Shown: positions 52,341 through 62,754, counted from the stretch's first letter. The stretch: 64,000 nucleotides of DNA from Herpetosiphon giganteus (GCF_016907925.1 NZ_JAFBCZ010000026.1:1-64000); one strand, 5' to 3'. Made by a program: numbers and translations. Notes: a model not told the origin generated them from the letters alone.

Positions 52341-52766
52341 TTAATCAATAATTGCAAACATCAGCCCACCTTCGGCAACCAACGTGCCATCAACTGTGGC
52401 TTTGGCTTGGCCCTTACCAATGCGGCGGCGCATTTTATCGAGGCTTACTTCTAATTTCAGTGTATCACCAGGTGTAACCGGGCGCTTAAAGCGAAAATCG
52501 TCGATGCCAGCAAACATCACAATTTTGCCTGCATACTCTGGCTGGCGCAAAATGATAAATGCCCCGACCTGCGCCAAAGCTTCAACAATCAATACGCCAG
52601 GCATCACAGGCCGCCCGGGAAAGTGGCCAACAAAGAACTGCTCGTTCATGGTGACGTTTTTTAGACCAACCGCGCGCACGCCATCCTCAAGCTCTAAAAT
52701 GCGGTCGATCAACAGAAACGGCGGGCGGTGGGGCAGGATGGCCAAAATATCCTCAATATTAAACAT
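52341..52766 (-). CDS. fabZ: 3-hydroxyacyl-[acyl-carrier-protein] dehydratase FabZ
   Basis: Hot-dog-fold dehydratase of type II fatty acid synthesis. 141 aa from the ATG beginning [19 protein letters not shown], with GGAG upstream; a longer frame adds 8 residues. The catalytic His lies in the signature [20 protein letters not shown] (near 45-64), with the Glu at its end. QVGAFIIL and the [15 protein letters not shown] loop complete the family pattern. Head of a two-gene unit with the response regulator and divergent from the polyprenyl synthase gene. Confidence 0.96.
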   Translation of the reverse strand: MFNIEDILAILPHRPPFLLIDRILELEDGVRAVGLKNVTMNEQFFVGHFPGRPVMPGVLIVEALAQVGAFIILRQPEYAGKIVMFAGIDDFRFKRPVTPGDTLKLEVSLDKMRRRIGKGQAKATVDGTLVAEGGLMFAIID

Positions 52767-52939
52767 CGCAACACTCCTAGCGGCTTTCAAAACCTCTCAC
52801 AAAGCTCTCAGATAGCCTAGCCTCTAGTGTAACCGAGCCTAAAGCCAGCGGCAAATCCGTTGACGCTGCTATGGTTTTCGGGTATGCTTTGGCTACGCGA
52901 TAACTTTCACAAACACCGAATTTATGTAGGAAGCGTGCT

Positions 52940-53920
52940 ATGACGCACACATTAAAACAATTGGAAATCCCAAGCACGTTACGCAATGATCTGCAGGCCG
53001 TCGAAGATCGCATTATGCATCGGGTCGAATCCCAATCGGCGCTGATCACGGCTGCTGGTCAACACCTTGTTAGCTCTGGTGGTAAGCGTTTGCGGGCCAT
53101 GATGGTTCTGCTTGCTTCACAATTAGGCCAGTACCGCTTGAGCGATAGCTTGCATGCAGCAACCGCCGTTGAGTTGATTCATGCAGCGAGTTTGGTTCAC
53201 GACGATCTAGTCGATGATGCCGACCGCCGCCGGGGCAAAGTTACCGTCCATGCCAAATGGGATCAGGGCGTAGCATTGATGGTTGGGGATTACCTGTTTG
53301 CGGTTGCTGCTGGCGAAATGGCGCTAGCTCCCGACCCACGGGTGATTCAGATTTTCGCTGAATCGGTTATGACGATTTCAGCCTCTGAATTGCACCCCGT
53401 CATGGCGACGCTGCCCACAGCCACAGCCCTTGAACAATATTATGCCAAAATTGGCGGCAAAACCGCAGCCTTGTTTGAAGCTGCTGCCGCAGCTGGCATG
53501 GTTTGTGGCGGTGGTAGCCCAGAAGAAATTGAGGCTGCTGCCCGCTATGGCTATGATATTGGCTTAGCCTTCCAAATTGTTGATGATATTCTCGATTTCG
53601 TCAGCACCGAGGAAACGCTTGGCAAGCCTGCTGGCAACGATTTGCGCGAAGGCACCATTACTTTGCCATTAATCTTGGCAGTCAAGGATCATCACGAACA
53701 TCCCTTAGTCAATTTGCTTGATCAATACGAGCAGCTGAGCGATGACCAAGTTGAGCAAGCAATTAGCCAAGTTAAGCAGCTTGGTGGCATCGAGCAAGCT
53801 ATCGCCGAAGCGCGCAGCATTACCCAACGCGGCCTCGCAGCCCTCGATATTTTCCCGCCATCAGCAGCCAAAGAGCTATTGCGCGAAATCTCAGAGTATG
53901 TACTCGACCGCCATTTCTAA
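52940..53920 (+). CDS. Long-chain polyprenyl diphosphate synthase
   Basis: Condenses IPP units onto allylic diphosphates for quinone side chains or carotenoid precursors. 326 aa. First Asp-rich motif HDDLVDDADRRRG near 88 and second VDDILDF near 217, plus GGKRLRAMM near 47, KIGGKTAALFEAA near 172 and GNDLREGTITLPL. Small residues (Ala, Ser) at positions -5 and -4 before the first motif favour a long product, as in octaprenyl or heptaprenyl synthases (inference). Divergent from fabZ. Confidence 0.94.
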   Translation: MTHTLKQLEIPSTLRNDLQAVEDRIMHRVESQSALITAAGQHLVSSGGKRLRAMMVLLASQLGQYRLSDSLHAATAVELIHAASLVHDDLVDDADRRRGKVTVHAKWDQGVALMVGDYLFAVAAGEMALAPDPRVIQIFAESVMTISASELHPVMATLPTATALEQYYAKIGGKTAALFEAAAAAGMVCGGGSPEEIEAAARYGYDIGLAFQIVDDILDFVSTEETLGKPAGNDLREGTITLPLILAVKDHHEHPLVNLLDQYEQLSDDQVEQAISQVKQLGGIEQAIAEARSITQRGLAALDIFPPSAAKELLREISEYVLDRHF

Positions 53921-54012
53921 ACTGCGCTAGCTTAATTGGCTAGGGGTTTCTATTTTAAAAACCACCATTTTAGATGCTTCGTTGGGCTTCTACACACCAC
54001 CAATTGCCCTTT

Positions 54013-54080
54013 AGGGGGTGCAGGGGGATGAAAACCCTCCTGCGTTCCCCGCCTTGAGGCGGGGCGGAGGGGTGGTGATC
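54013..54080 (-). repeat. Dispersed repeat family A, copy 6
   Basis: The family unit in reverse: GGGGTGCAGGGGGATGAAAA, then the AGGCGGG-type hairpin and GGGTGGTGATC. It lies in the gap after the polyprenyl synthase gene; no gene in 53921-54182. Confidence 0.85.
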
Positions 54081-54115
54081 AATATCAACTTAAGCAACCC
54101 AAATCCATTAATTCA

Positions 54116-54146
54116 GACCCTGTTGCAATGCAGCAGGGTTTTCTCG
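54116..54146 (+). terminator. Rho-independent terminator
   Basis: ACCCTGTTG/CAGCAGGGT stem around CAATG, followed by TTTTCTCGTTT. It is about 200 bases past the polyprenyl synthase gene and 40 before the GNAT gene. Confidence 0.7.
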
Positions 54147-54182
54147 TTTAATACAATCTCATGATCATTACTCAAGGAAATA

Positions 54183-54641
54183 ATGATGACAATCGTTCAT
54201 TTAGCCCCAGTTACCAGCGAAAATTGGCAGGCATGTTGCGAGTTGAGCTTGCCTGCTGAGCAACAAGATTTTGTCGCCTCCAACCTTTATTCAATCGCCG
54301 AGGCTCAGTTTTACCCAACGATGCATGTGCGGGCGATTATGACCCAAGCAGATACATTGGTTGGCTTGGCAGTGTATGGCCTTAGCCCAAACACCGATCA
54401 ATATCGCGTCGCCCGATTGATGATCGATCAGGCCTTTCAAGGCCAAGGCTATGGCCGCGCCGCAATGCAGGCGATTTTGGCCGAGGCAGCAGCGTTGGGC
54501 ACGATCGATCAGGTCTGGCTAAGCTATCGCGAGCACAACCATGCAGCCCGTTATTTGTATCAATCGCTTGGCTTTCAGGAGCAATCGTGTGATGCGAATG
54601 GCCGCATTGTGGCAATGTATTCACTAGCAACCCATAATTAA
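54183..54641 (+). CDS. GNAT N-acetyltransferase (spermine/spermidine-type group)
   Basis: 152 aa acetyl-CoA-dependent acetyltransferase. VGLAVYGLSPNTDQYRVARL then MIDQAFQGQGYGRAAMQAIL near 80 (acetyl-CoA binding Q/RxxGxG/A loop) and AARYLYQSLGFQEQ near 120. The early ASNLYSIAEAQFYP is characteristic of the BltD/PaiA-like polyamine acetyltransferase group, so a small amine is a plausible substrate (inference). AAGGAAATA precedes the double ATG. Confidence 0.88.
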   Translation: MMTIVHLAPVTSENWQACCELSLPAEQQDFVASNLYSIAEAQFYPTMHVRAIMTQADTLVGLAVYGLSPNTDQYRVARLMIDQAFQGQGYGRAAMQAILAEAAALGTIDQVWLSYREHNHAARYLYQSLGFQEQSCDANGRIVAMYSLATHN

Positions 54642-54721
54642 AGAGCAGCAAGCAGCCAATTGTAGCGGCATAGCGCTTGCTTAATGCCAGCCCAAGCGCA
54701 CATATCAGGAGCACGCAAACC

Positions 54722-55927
54722 ATGGATTTGAATAGTGGCTATCCGTTTTGGGCCGTTAAAAATGGCTTGTTAAGCACGTATCCTCGTCTACAACAGGATC
54801 TCAATTGCGAAGTGGTGGTGATCGGTGGCGGCATTAGCGGCGCGCTGATCGCCCATTATCTGACTGAGGCCAATATCGAAACCGTTGTGCTTGAAAAACG
54901 CGAGATTGCTGGCGGCAGCACCAGCGCCAGCACGGCCTTGTTGCAATATGAAATTGATACGCCACTAACCGAATTAGTTAAGTTGGTGGGCGAGCAAAAC
55001 GCCGTTCGCGCCTATCAACTTTGTCGCGACGCGATTGATAAGGTCTCTGAGGTTGCGCAGAATGTCGGTGTAGCAGACCATTTTTCATATAAGACAAGTT
55101 TATATCTTGCTAGTAGTCGGTGGCATGTCAAACAATTACGCCAAGAATATGAACTGCGCAAAGCTAACGGTTTTAATTTGGATTTTTTGGAAAAAGGCGC
55201 GATTAGCGAACGCTTTAGTTTTAGCGCTCCCGCAGCCTTATATTCCTACAATGCAGGCGAAGTTGATGCTTTTCAGCTGGCCCACGGCTTATTCAAGCAT
55301 GCTGCCCAACGTGGCGCACAAATTTTCGATCGCACGAGTGCCAAGGAATGGCAGGCCGATAGTGCTGGCGTGACCGTGACGACTGATACAGGCTGTCGGA
55401 TTCATGCCAAATATCTGATTTTGGCGGCTGGCTACGAAGCCCAAAACTATATCAAACAAGCATTGGTCAAATTTCGCAGTAGCTATGCAATTGCCAGCGA
55501 GCCGTTGAGCGATTTCAGTGGCTGGCACGAGCAATGTTTAATTTGGGAAAGTGCGCGGCCTTATGTCTACCTACGCACCACCAGCGAAGGGCGGGCGATT
55601 ATCGGCGGCGAAGATGATCGAATTGATATTCCAGCCAAGCGCGATGCTTTACTTGAACGCAAAGCAGCCAAATTAAGCAAACGTTTTAATGAGTTTTTCC
55701 CGCATATTCCGCTGCATGTTGATTATCGTTGGGCTGGAACGTTTGGTGAAACCAGCGATGGCTTGCCTTATATCGACAATTTGCCCGACCAACCGCGCAT
55801 TTTGCTGGCCCTGGGCTATGGCGGCAATGGCATTACCTATAGCATCGTCGCTGCCGAACTGCTGCGCGATCGGCTATGTCAACGTCCAAACCCCGATGCC
55901 GCGATTTTTCGGCTCGATCGCCATTGA
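54722..55927 (+). CDS. FAD-dependent oxidoreductase (DAO family)
   Basis: 401 aa from the ATG beginning MDLNSGYPFWAVKNG, with AGGAG 10 bases upstream. The dinucleotide-binding motif EVVVIGGGISGALIAHYL is near 29, then VVLEKREIAGGSTSASTALL; the late GYGGNGITYSIVAAELL near 370 closes the FAD site. Belongs to the D-amino-acid-oxidase-like group of deaminating/dehydrogenating flavoproteins; substrate unknown. No Rieske domain at the C-terminus, unlike some relatives. It ends about 50 bases before the SAM-riboswitch promoter and is not part of that operon. Confidence 0.9.
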   Translation: MDLNSGYPFWAVKNGLLSTYPRLQQDLNCEVVVIGGGISGALIAHYLTEANIETVVLEKREIAGGSTSASTALLQYEIDTPLTELVKLVGEQNAVRAYQLCRDAIDKVSEVAQNVGVADHFSYKTSLYLASSRWHVKQLRQEYELRKANGFNLDFLEKGAISERFSFSAPAALYSYNAGEVDAFQLAHGLFKHAAQRGAQIFDRTSAKEWQADSAGVTVTTDTGCRIHAKYLILAAGYEAQNYIKQALVKFRSSYAIASEPLSDFSGWHEQCLIWESARPYVYLRTTSEGRAIIGGEDDRIDIPAKRDALLERKAAKLSKRFNEFFPHIPLHVDYRWAGTFGETSDGLPYIDNLPDQPRILLALGYGGNGITYSIVAAELLRDRLCQRPNPDAAIFRLDRH

Positions 55928-55968
55928 AGCCAAGTTGGGCAGATTGCCCAAACCACGCTAAAAGCCAT

Positions 55969-55997
55969 TTGTCACAAGCAATTGACTATGCTATAAT
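55969..55997 (+). promoter_or_regulatory. Promoter of the SAM-riboswitch operon
   Basis: TTGTCA at 55969-55974 and a perfect TATAAT at 55992-55997 with 17-bp spacing. The start site should fall near 56004, 30 bases before the riboswitch core. Confidence 0.8.
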
Positions 55998-56033
55998 CGC
56001 CAACCGAACTGTGGAATACCAGTGAATACGCGA

Positions 56034-56168
56034 TTCTCATCGAGATGGGCGGAGGGACTGGCCCGACGAAGCCCGGCAACCCCAATTTTTTGGAAGGTGC
56101 AAAATCCTGCAGGTTCGGCCTGATAGATGAGTTGATGCATGCGGGCCTCTCTTTTGAGAGGTTTTTTT
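56034..56168 (+). promoter_or_regulatory. SAM-I (S-box) riboswitch with terminator
   Basis: The conserved core is plain: GGAGGGACTGGCCCGACGAA then GCCCGGCAACC, followed by GGAAGGTGC, AATCCTGC and GGCCTGATAGATGAG. P1 pairs CTCATC (56036-56041) with GATGAG (56126-56131). The expression platform is a classic terminator: CCTCTC/GAGAGG (56146-56161) with a T7 run. When SAM binds, the terminator should form and shut off mtnA and the following gene. Confidence 0.96.
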
Positions 56169-56173
56169 GTGTA

Positions 56174-57250
56174 ATGCAACCCATGAATGAAGTACCAAAA
56201 ACCATTTGGTGGGACGACGTGCCCTGTTTGATCGATCAACTGCGCTTGCCAGCAACGCTGGATATTGTGCGTTGTGAGGATTTAAACAGCGTTATCGAAG
56301 CGATTCGCTCAATGCAAGTGCGAGGCGCGCCAGCAATTGGTATTACGGCGGCATATGGCATGGCGCTGGCTGCTAAACGCAGCACGGCCCAAACCAGCAG
56401 CAAATTGATCGAAAAACTTGCGAAGGCCAAAACCCTGCTTGATGCAGCGCGACCTACGGCAATCAACTTGGCTTGGGCTACGCAGCGGATGCTCGATATA
56501 GCACAGGCAAATGCGCAGCTTGAACCCGATCAATTGCGTCAACGCTTATTGGACGAAGCCGAAACCATTCGCGACCAAGATGAGGCTATGTGCCGCGCAA
56601 TTGGCCAACATGGCAAAACGCTTTTGGCTCAAACGCGCAACGTATTGACCCACTGCAATGCTGGTGGTTTGGCCACTGCCGCCTATGGCACAGCGCTGGC
56701 CCCAATTCGGGCGGTGCACGAAGATGGCCAGCCAATTCACGTTTGGGTTGATGAAACGCGGCCATTTTTGCAGGGCGCACGCCTTACCGCGTGGGAATTG
56801 CAGCAGGCAGGCATCGATCTTACCCTCATTACCGATAACATGGCAGCCTATTTTATGCAGCAAGGCCATGTCGATTGTATTATTGTTGGCTCGGATCGGA
56901 TTGCGGCTAATGGCGATGTTGCCAACAAAATTGGCACCTATGGCTTAGCGGTTTTGGCCAAAGCGCACAACATTCCACTGTATGTCGCAGCGCCAACCTC
57001 GACCATTGATTTGCAGACTGCCACTGGAGCGGCAATTCCAATCGAGCAACGCTCAACTCAAGAAGTGACCCATATCGGGCAGCAGGCAATTGCCGCAGAA
57101 GGCATTAAAGTGGCGCATCCAGCCTTTGATGTGACACCTGCGCACTTGGTTACGGCAATTATTACCGAGCAAGGGATTGCCTACCCGCCCTTTGCCGAAC
57201 AATTACACACCATGGTCGAGGCTGCCAATGCCGCCAACGCTCGCCAGTGA
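56174..57250 (+). CDS. mtnA: Methylthioribose-1-phosphate isomerase
   Basis: Methionine-salvage enzyme converting methylthioribose 1-phosphate to methylthioribulose 1-phosphate. About 358 aa from ATG 56174 (or 56183, MNEVPKTIWW); longer frames run back into the riboswitch. MtnA/eIF2B fold with MQVRGAPAIGITAAYG near 42, catalytic Cys in LTHCNAGGLATAAYGTALAP near 155, VWVDETRPFLQGARLT near 187, Asp in IVGSDRIAANGDVANKIGTY near 240. The riboswitch terminator arm GAGAGG, 12 bases before the ATG, may double as ribosome-binding site. Stop overlaps the next gene by 23 bases. Confidence 0.96.
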   Translation: MQPMNEVPKTIWWDDVPCLIDQLRLPATLDIVRCEDLNSVIEAIRSMQVRGAPAIGITAAYGMALAAKRSTAQTSSKLIEKLAKAKTLLDAARPTAINLAWATQRMLDIAQANAQLEPDQLRQRLLDEAETIRDQDEAMCRAIGQHGKTLLAQTRNVLTHCNAGGLATAAYGTALAPIRAVHEDGQPIHVWVDETRPFLQGARLTAWELQQAGIDLTLITDNMAAYFMQQGHVDCIIVGSDRIAANGDVANKIGTYGLAVLAKAHNIPLYVAAPTSTIDLQTATGAAIPIEQRSTQEVTHIGQQAIAAEGIKVAHPAFDVTPAHLVTAIITEQGIAYPPFAEQLHTMVEAANAANARQ

Positions 57251-58247
57251 GTTTCGTTGCCAAGCGATTGCGCCATTTGATCTGCCCTACACCAATCAGG
57301 CAAGTGCATGGGCAGCCCAAATGCGATGGACGCAAGGCTATCCAATTGCACCAACTTTTGTGGCTCAGCCCTTGTGGAGTTTGAGCACTCATGGCTTTCC
57401 TGGCTTGAACAGTGACCCACATTTTGATCTAGCCCAACTCGAACGTCAGCTTGAAGCCCATCAATTGGCCTATCTCGAAAATACGGTTGGCCATGTGGCA
57501 GTTGACAGCGTTGAACAATTGCTTGATCATACACCGTGGCTCAATGATCGCCAATTGCGGCCCCAGGCGTTGGGTTTTGGACTATATGGCCCATTAAGTT
57601 TGGGCCTGACCTTGGTCGATGATCAAGAACGCCCGTTGTTGGCCGATCAACGCTTGCGCGAGGTCTTGACACAACATTTACACTTACGGATTGGTTGGCT
57701 GGCACGTGAATTACGCATTCACGACATCCAAGGCTGGGTCTGTTTGATTGAGCCATTTTGGAATGCCCAAGCCCAACCATTCAGCCCAATCAGCCAAGCA
57801 GAAGCCTATGGCTTGTTGGCCGAAACCATTCAGCATAGCCCAATTGCCTGTGGCATCGCACCAACTGGGGCGGCTGTTGATTGGCAGTTGTTGATCAAAA
57901 GCGGCATGCGGGTGTTGGTTTGTGCCAAAGAGCAACGCCAAGATTTGCTGGCCTGTGGCAAGTGTATCAATGAGTATTTGGAAAACGGCGGGGCGATTAT
58001 TTGGGAATGTTTGCCCAGCGATCCCGCGCAGCTGGCCACAATGACGGTCAGTGATGTGGTCAACGAATGGACTGAATTATTACGTGATGCACTCGATCGC
58101 GATATTCTCAACAGTCGCATTCTTGATGGCTCGTTATTAACGATTGCGCAGGGCCTTGCTCAACACGAGCCAAGCCACGCCGATCAAGCGCTTGGCCTGT
58201 TGGCCGAGGTTAGCCGCGTCATTCGGACGCACTATAAATTGCAGTGA
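57228..58247 (+). CDS. UROD/MetE-like family protein
   Basis: 339 aa from the ATG beginning MPPTLASEFRCQAIAPFD, with GAGG 6 bases upstream; overlaps the mtnA end. TIM-barrel of the cobalamin-independent methionine synthase/uroporphyrinogen decarboxylase type. FRCQAIAPFDLPYTNQASAW, ALGFGLYGPLSLGLTL near 122, DIQGWVCLIEPFW near 165, the IACGIAPTGAAVDWQLLI block near 207 and the NEYLENGGAIIWECLPSD stretch near 250 follow a family pattern in which HxCGNTDW and FLxxGGxIAWGIVPT are usual. The His of the usual metal site is missing, so catalysis as a methyltransferase is doubtful. Its place under the SAM riboswitch suggests a methionine-related role (inference). Confidence 0.75.
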   Translation: MPPTLASEFRCQAIAPFDLPYTNQASAWAAQMRWTQGYPIAPTFVAQPLWSLSTHGFPGLNSDPHFDLAQLERQLEAHQLAYLENTVGHVAVDSVEQLLDHTPWLNDRQLRPQALGFGLYGPLSLGLTLVDDQERPLLADQRLREVLTQHLHLRIGWLARELRIHDIQGWVCLIEPFWNAQAQPFSPISQAEAYGLLAETIQHSPIACGIAPTGAAVDWQLLIKSGMRVLVCAKEQRQDLLACGKCINEYLENGGAIIWECLPSDPAQLATMTVSDVVNEWTELLRDALDRDILNSRILDGSLLTIAQGLAQHEPSHADQALGLLAEVSRVIRTHYKLQ

Positions 58248-58304
58248 GCGCTGCTATCCACGTAGCATAGCGGCGATATCGTTACTCATACTAGGAGTTT
58301 GTTC

Positions 58305-59261
58305 GTGCGGATTGTTGTAGCTGGATCAATTGCCTACGATTACATTATGGTGTTTCCCGGGCAATTCAAAGATCATATTTTGGCCGATAAAGTTCACGTT
58401 TTGAGCGTGAGCTTCTTGGTAGAGTCGATGAAGCGCATGCGTGGCGGCACAGGGCCAAATATTGCCTATAACTTGGCCTTGCTTGGCGAACGCCCCACTG
58501 TCATGGGAACCGTCGGCGAAGATTTCAGCGAATATCGAACATGGCTCGAAAACGCTGGGGTTGATACTGGCTTGATCAAAGTTATCGAAGGCGATTTCAC
58601 TGCCTCGTGCTTTATCAACACCGACCTTTCCGACAACCAAATCACGGCGTTCTATCCAGGTGCAATGGCTCAAGCCCATCGCCAGCGCTTGCCACTCGAT
58701 GGCCATCGCCCAGATTTTGTGATTATTGCGCCCAATGATCCTGCTGCCATGGCGCAGTTGGTGATCGAATGCCAAGCCAACAATATTCCCTACTTGTATG
58801 ACCCAAGCATGCAAGCCCCCCGCATGAACGGCCCTGAATTGCTCGCAGGCTGCCGCAGCGCTGCTGCGTTGATCGGCAACGATTATGAATTTGCCATGAT
58901 GGCAGAAAAAATTGGCTGTACCGAGGAAGAATTGCATCAAGTCGTTGGCCTAACGGTTGTTACCAAAGGCGGCGAAGGTGCTACAATCTACCACAATGGC
59001 CAAGTTTATGAGATTCCAGTGGCCAAGGCAACTGTGGTTGCCGACCCAACTGGAGCAGGCGATGCCTTCCGCGCCGGATTTGTGCGAGGCTACTTGGCAG
59101 GTTTGCCCATGCCAGTCGCCGGTCGGATCGCCAGCTTGACGGCATGCTATGCCATCGAGCATCACGGCACGCAAGAACATCGCTACACCAAAGCCGATTT
59201 CGTGGCTCGCTACGAAGAAAATTTTGGTGCCGAACCACTCTTAGCTGAATTATTCGGCTAA
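58305..59261 (+). CDS. PfkB family kinase, adenosine-kinase-like
   Basis: 318 aa from the GTG (MRIVVAGSIAYDYIM), which has AGGAG 7 bases upstream. PfkB/ribokinase fold: GSIAYDYIM opening, GGTGPNIAYNLALLGE near 47, TVVTKGGEGATIYHNG near 220 and the catalytic VADPTGAGDAFRAGFVRGYL near 245 (DTGAGD-type with Pro). The substrate is not fixed by motifs. Position directly before ahcY and near metK argues for adenosine kinase, removing adenosine released by AhcY (inference from pathway context). Confidence 0.85.
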   Translation: MRIVVAGSIAYDYIMVFPGQFKDHILADKVHVLSVSFLVESMKRMRGGTGPNIAYNLALLGERPTVMGTVGEDFSEYRTWLENAGVDTGLIKVIEGDFTASCFINTDLSDNQITAFYPGAMAQAHRQRLPLDGHRPDFVIIAPNDPAAMAQLVIECQANNIPYLYDPSMQAPRMNGPELLAGCRSAAALIGNDYEFAMMAEKIGCTEEELHQVVGLTVVTKGGEGATIYHNGQVYEIPVAKATVVADPTGAGDAFRAGFVRGYLAGLPMPVAGRIASLTACYAIEHHGTQEHRYTKADFVARYEENFGAEPLLAELFG

Positions 59262-59346
59262 ATCAACCATGGTCATGTCAGTAATGCTACGTTGGTAGCT
59301 TACGATTCAGGTATTCAGGGGTGCAGTTCATCCTTCATCCCTTTGA

Positions 59347-60636
<1,290 letters not shown>

Positions 60637-60689
60637 TCTGATTCCGCCGTTGCGGTATAAACCTGAAGTATCAACTGCGATACAATCCA

Positions 60690-60729
60690 GTAGCAGAATT
60701 GGGTTTAGCAATCAACCCAATTCTGCTAC
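60690..60729. terminator. Perfect 16-bp inverted repeat after ahcY
   Basis: GTAGCAGAATTGGGTT (60690-60705) pairs exactly with 60714-60729 across an 8-nt loop. No U-tract follows, so it may be a factor-dependent terminator, a processing site or an operator. It lies just upstream of the 49-aa gene. Confidence 0.6.
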
Positions 60730-60746
60730 ATCACAATAGAGCACTT

Positions 60747-60896
60747 ATGCAAGAGATTCCATCCGAATCTGAGGCCAGCGAATCTGAAAATGTTTGGAAT
60801 ATTTTACAAACATTGATTGGTAGCTTAATCATGCCTGAGGATTGGTCAGAAAATCATCACCAGTACCTCTATAGTGATCCAGGACATACTGATTAA
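60747..60896 (+). CDS. Small conserved acidic protein
   Basis: 49 aa from ATG 60747 (MQEIPSESEASESENVW), acidic, no signal or membrane segment. The C-terminal block VWNILQTLIGSLIMPEDWSE, then HHQYLYSDPGH, fits a small family with the pattern PEDWxxxHDxYLYG found in Chloroflexota and Cyanobacteria; function unknown. It lies between ahcY and metK on the same strand, 69 bases before metK. The longer frame starting at 60699 would begin inside the hairpin and is less likely. Confidence 0.65.
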   Translation: MQEIPSESEASESENVWNILQTLIGSLIMPEDWSENHHQYLYSDPGHTD

Positions 60897-60965
60897 ACCC
60901 CTATTTACGTTTGATAAAGTGTTTGGATACAACCTGCACATATTGCTGCTAGGAGATAAAACTCA

Positions 60966-62183
60966 ATGGACGCAACAACATTTATGCGTGCTCCACAGTT
61001 CTTCTTCACCTCAGAATCGGTGACTGAAGGACACCCCGATAAAATTTGTGACCAAGTTTCCGATGCGATCCTGGATGAATTGTTGGCCCAAGACCCAATG
61101 TCACGGGTGGCGTGCGAAACCGCTACCACGACTGGCTTGATTGTGGTTCTCGGTGAAGTTACCACCAAGGGCTATGTTGAAGTCCAAGACATTGTGCGCA
61201 AAGTCGTCAGCGACATCGGCTACACCCGTGGCAAATTCGGCTTCGATGCTGAAACCTGTGGGATTATCGTTGCCTTGCACGGCCAATCGCCAGACATCGC
61301 CCAAGGCGTTGATGTGGCCTTGGAAGTCCGCGACGATCAAGCCAGCCGCGAAGCTGAAATTGAAAAAGTTGGCGCTGGCGACCAAGGTATGGTCTTCGGT
61401 TTTGCGTGTAACGAAACCGATGAATTTATGCCTTTGACGATTTCGTTGGCTCACCAATTGACCCGCCGCTTGGCCAAAGTGCGCAAAACCGGCGAGGTCG
61501 GCTACTTGCGCCCAGACGGCAAGAGCCAAGTAACCGTCGAATATAGCCACGGCAAGCCAGTGCGCGTTGATACCGTGTTGATCTCAACCCAACACGATCC
61601 CAACGTCGATAACGAACGCATCCACAAAGATGTGATCGATTTGGTGATCAAGCCTGTCATTCCTGAAGGCATGCTCGATGAAAACACCAAGATTTTCATC
61701 AACCCAACCGGTCGTTTCGTAACCGGCGGTCCAATGGGCGACTCAGGTTTGACTGGCCGCAAGATTATCGTTGATACCTACGGCGGCGTTGCTCGCCACG
61801 GTGGCGGCGCTTTCTCAGGCAAAGATTCAACCAAGGTCGACCGCTCAGCTGCGTATGCTGCCCGCTACGTTGCCAAAAACATCGTTGCCGCTGGCTTGGC
61901 CGAGCGCTTCGAATTGCAAGTGAGCTATGCAATCGGCGTTTCAAAGCCATTGTCAATTTCGTTCGAAACCTTTGGCACCGCCAAAGTCAGCGACGAAAAA
62001 TTGTTGGAACTGATCAACAAGCACTTCGATTTGCGCCCAGGCGCGATCATCCGCGACCTTGATCTGCGCCGCCCAATCTATCGCCAAACCGCTGCCTACG
62101 GTCACTTTGGCCGTGCCGACATCGATTTGCCATGGGAACGCACCGACAAAGCCGAAACCTTGCGCGCCGAAGCTGGCCTGTAA
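60966..62183 (+). CDS. metK: S-adenosylmethionine synthetase
   Basis: Makes SAM from ATP and methionine. 405 aa. Signature motifs [16 protein letters not shown] near 21, [18 protein letters not shown] near 136, [19 protein letters not shown] near 276 and the [20 protein letters not shown] stretch near 255. AGGAG lies 9 bases before the ATG. Strong codon bias as in ahcY. It has its own 5' region without an S-box, so unlike mtnA it is not under the riboswitch seen here. Followed by a clear terminator. Confidence 0.98.
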   Translation: MDATTFMRAPQFFFTSESVTEGHPDKICDQVSDAILDELLAQDPMSRVACETATTTGLIVVLGEVTTKGYVEVQDIVRKVVSDIGYTRGKFGFDAETCGIIVALHGQSPDIAQGVDVALEVRDDQASREAEIEKVGAGDQGMVFGFACNETDEFMPLTISLAHQLTRRLAKVRKTGEVGYLRPDGKSQVTVEYSHGKPVRVDTVLISTQHDPNVDNERIHKDVIDLVIKPVIPEGMLDENTKIFINPTGRFVTGGPMGDSGLTGRKIIVDTYGGVARHGGGAFSGKDSTKVDRSAAYAARYVAKNIVAAGLAERFELQVSYAIGVSKPLSISFETFGTAKVSDEKLLELINKHFDLRPGAIIRDLDLRRPIYRQTAAYGHFGRADIDLPWERTDKAETLRAEAGL

Positions 62184-62199
62184 ATTTTAGCTCATTCTA

Positions 62200-62238
62200 G
62201 CCAAGAGCTACCTATAAAACGGTGGCTCTTGGCATTTT
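62200..62238 (+). terminator. Rho-independent terminator of metK
   Basis: GCCAAGAGC plus ACC pairs with GGT plus GCTCTTGGC around TATAAAAC, followed by ATTTTAG. 16 bases past the metK stop. Confidence 0.9.
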
Positions 62239-62247
62239 AGGAGCCAA

Positions 62248-62754
62248 ATGATGTTAATTCGCTCTGAAACCAGCACCGATAACGCAGCAATTACTACGAT
62301 CAATCAACAAGCTTTTGGCCGCGCTGGCGAGGCCGATTTAGTTAACCAATTACGTCAAGTAACGCCCATCATTTCCTTAGTTGCCGAATTGGATAATCAG
62401 CTGGTTGGCCATATTTTGTTCAGCCCTGTGCAGTATGATCAAGCGCCAACCGGCATCACAATTTGGGGCTTAGGCTCGTTAGCAGTGCTGCCAAGCCAGC
62501 AAACCAAGGGCATTGGTTCGGCCTTGGTCAAAGCTGGGCTTGAAGCTTGCCGCCAAGCGCAAATTCAGGCCTTGGTTGTGTTGGGTGGGCCTGAATATTA
62601 TCAACGCTTTGGCTTTCGGCCTGCTGCCACCTGGAATCTGCGCTGCCACTACCCAGTCGATGCCAAGTTTTTTATGGCCCAAGAATTAAGTGTTGGGTCT
62701 TTGGCAGGCTTGGATGGCACAATTTCCTATCACCCAGCCTTTGATGCAGTTTAA
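62248..62754 (+). CDS. GNAT N-acetyltransferase (YhbS-like)
   Basis: 168 aa. TINQQAFGRAGEADLVNQLR near 17 and VAELDNQLVGHILFSPV near 45 precede the acetyl-CoA loop LPSQQTKGIGSALVKAGLEA near 87; VLGGPEYYQRFGFRPA near 113 is characteristic of the YhbS group of predicted acetyltransferases. Substrate unknown. GGAG lies just before the double ATG. The metK terminator is within 10 bases, so it likely has its own promoter or depends on read-through. Confidence 0.92.
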   Translation: MMLIRSETSTDNAAITTINQQAFGRAGEADLVNQLRQVTPIISLVAELDNQLVGHILFSPVQYDQAPTGITIWGLGSLAVLPSQQTKGIGSALVKAGLEACRQAQIQALVVLGGPEYYQRFGFRPAATWNLRCHYPVDAKFFMAQELSVGSLAGLDGTISYHPAFDAV

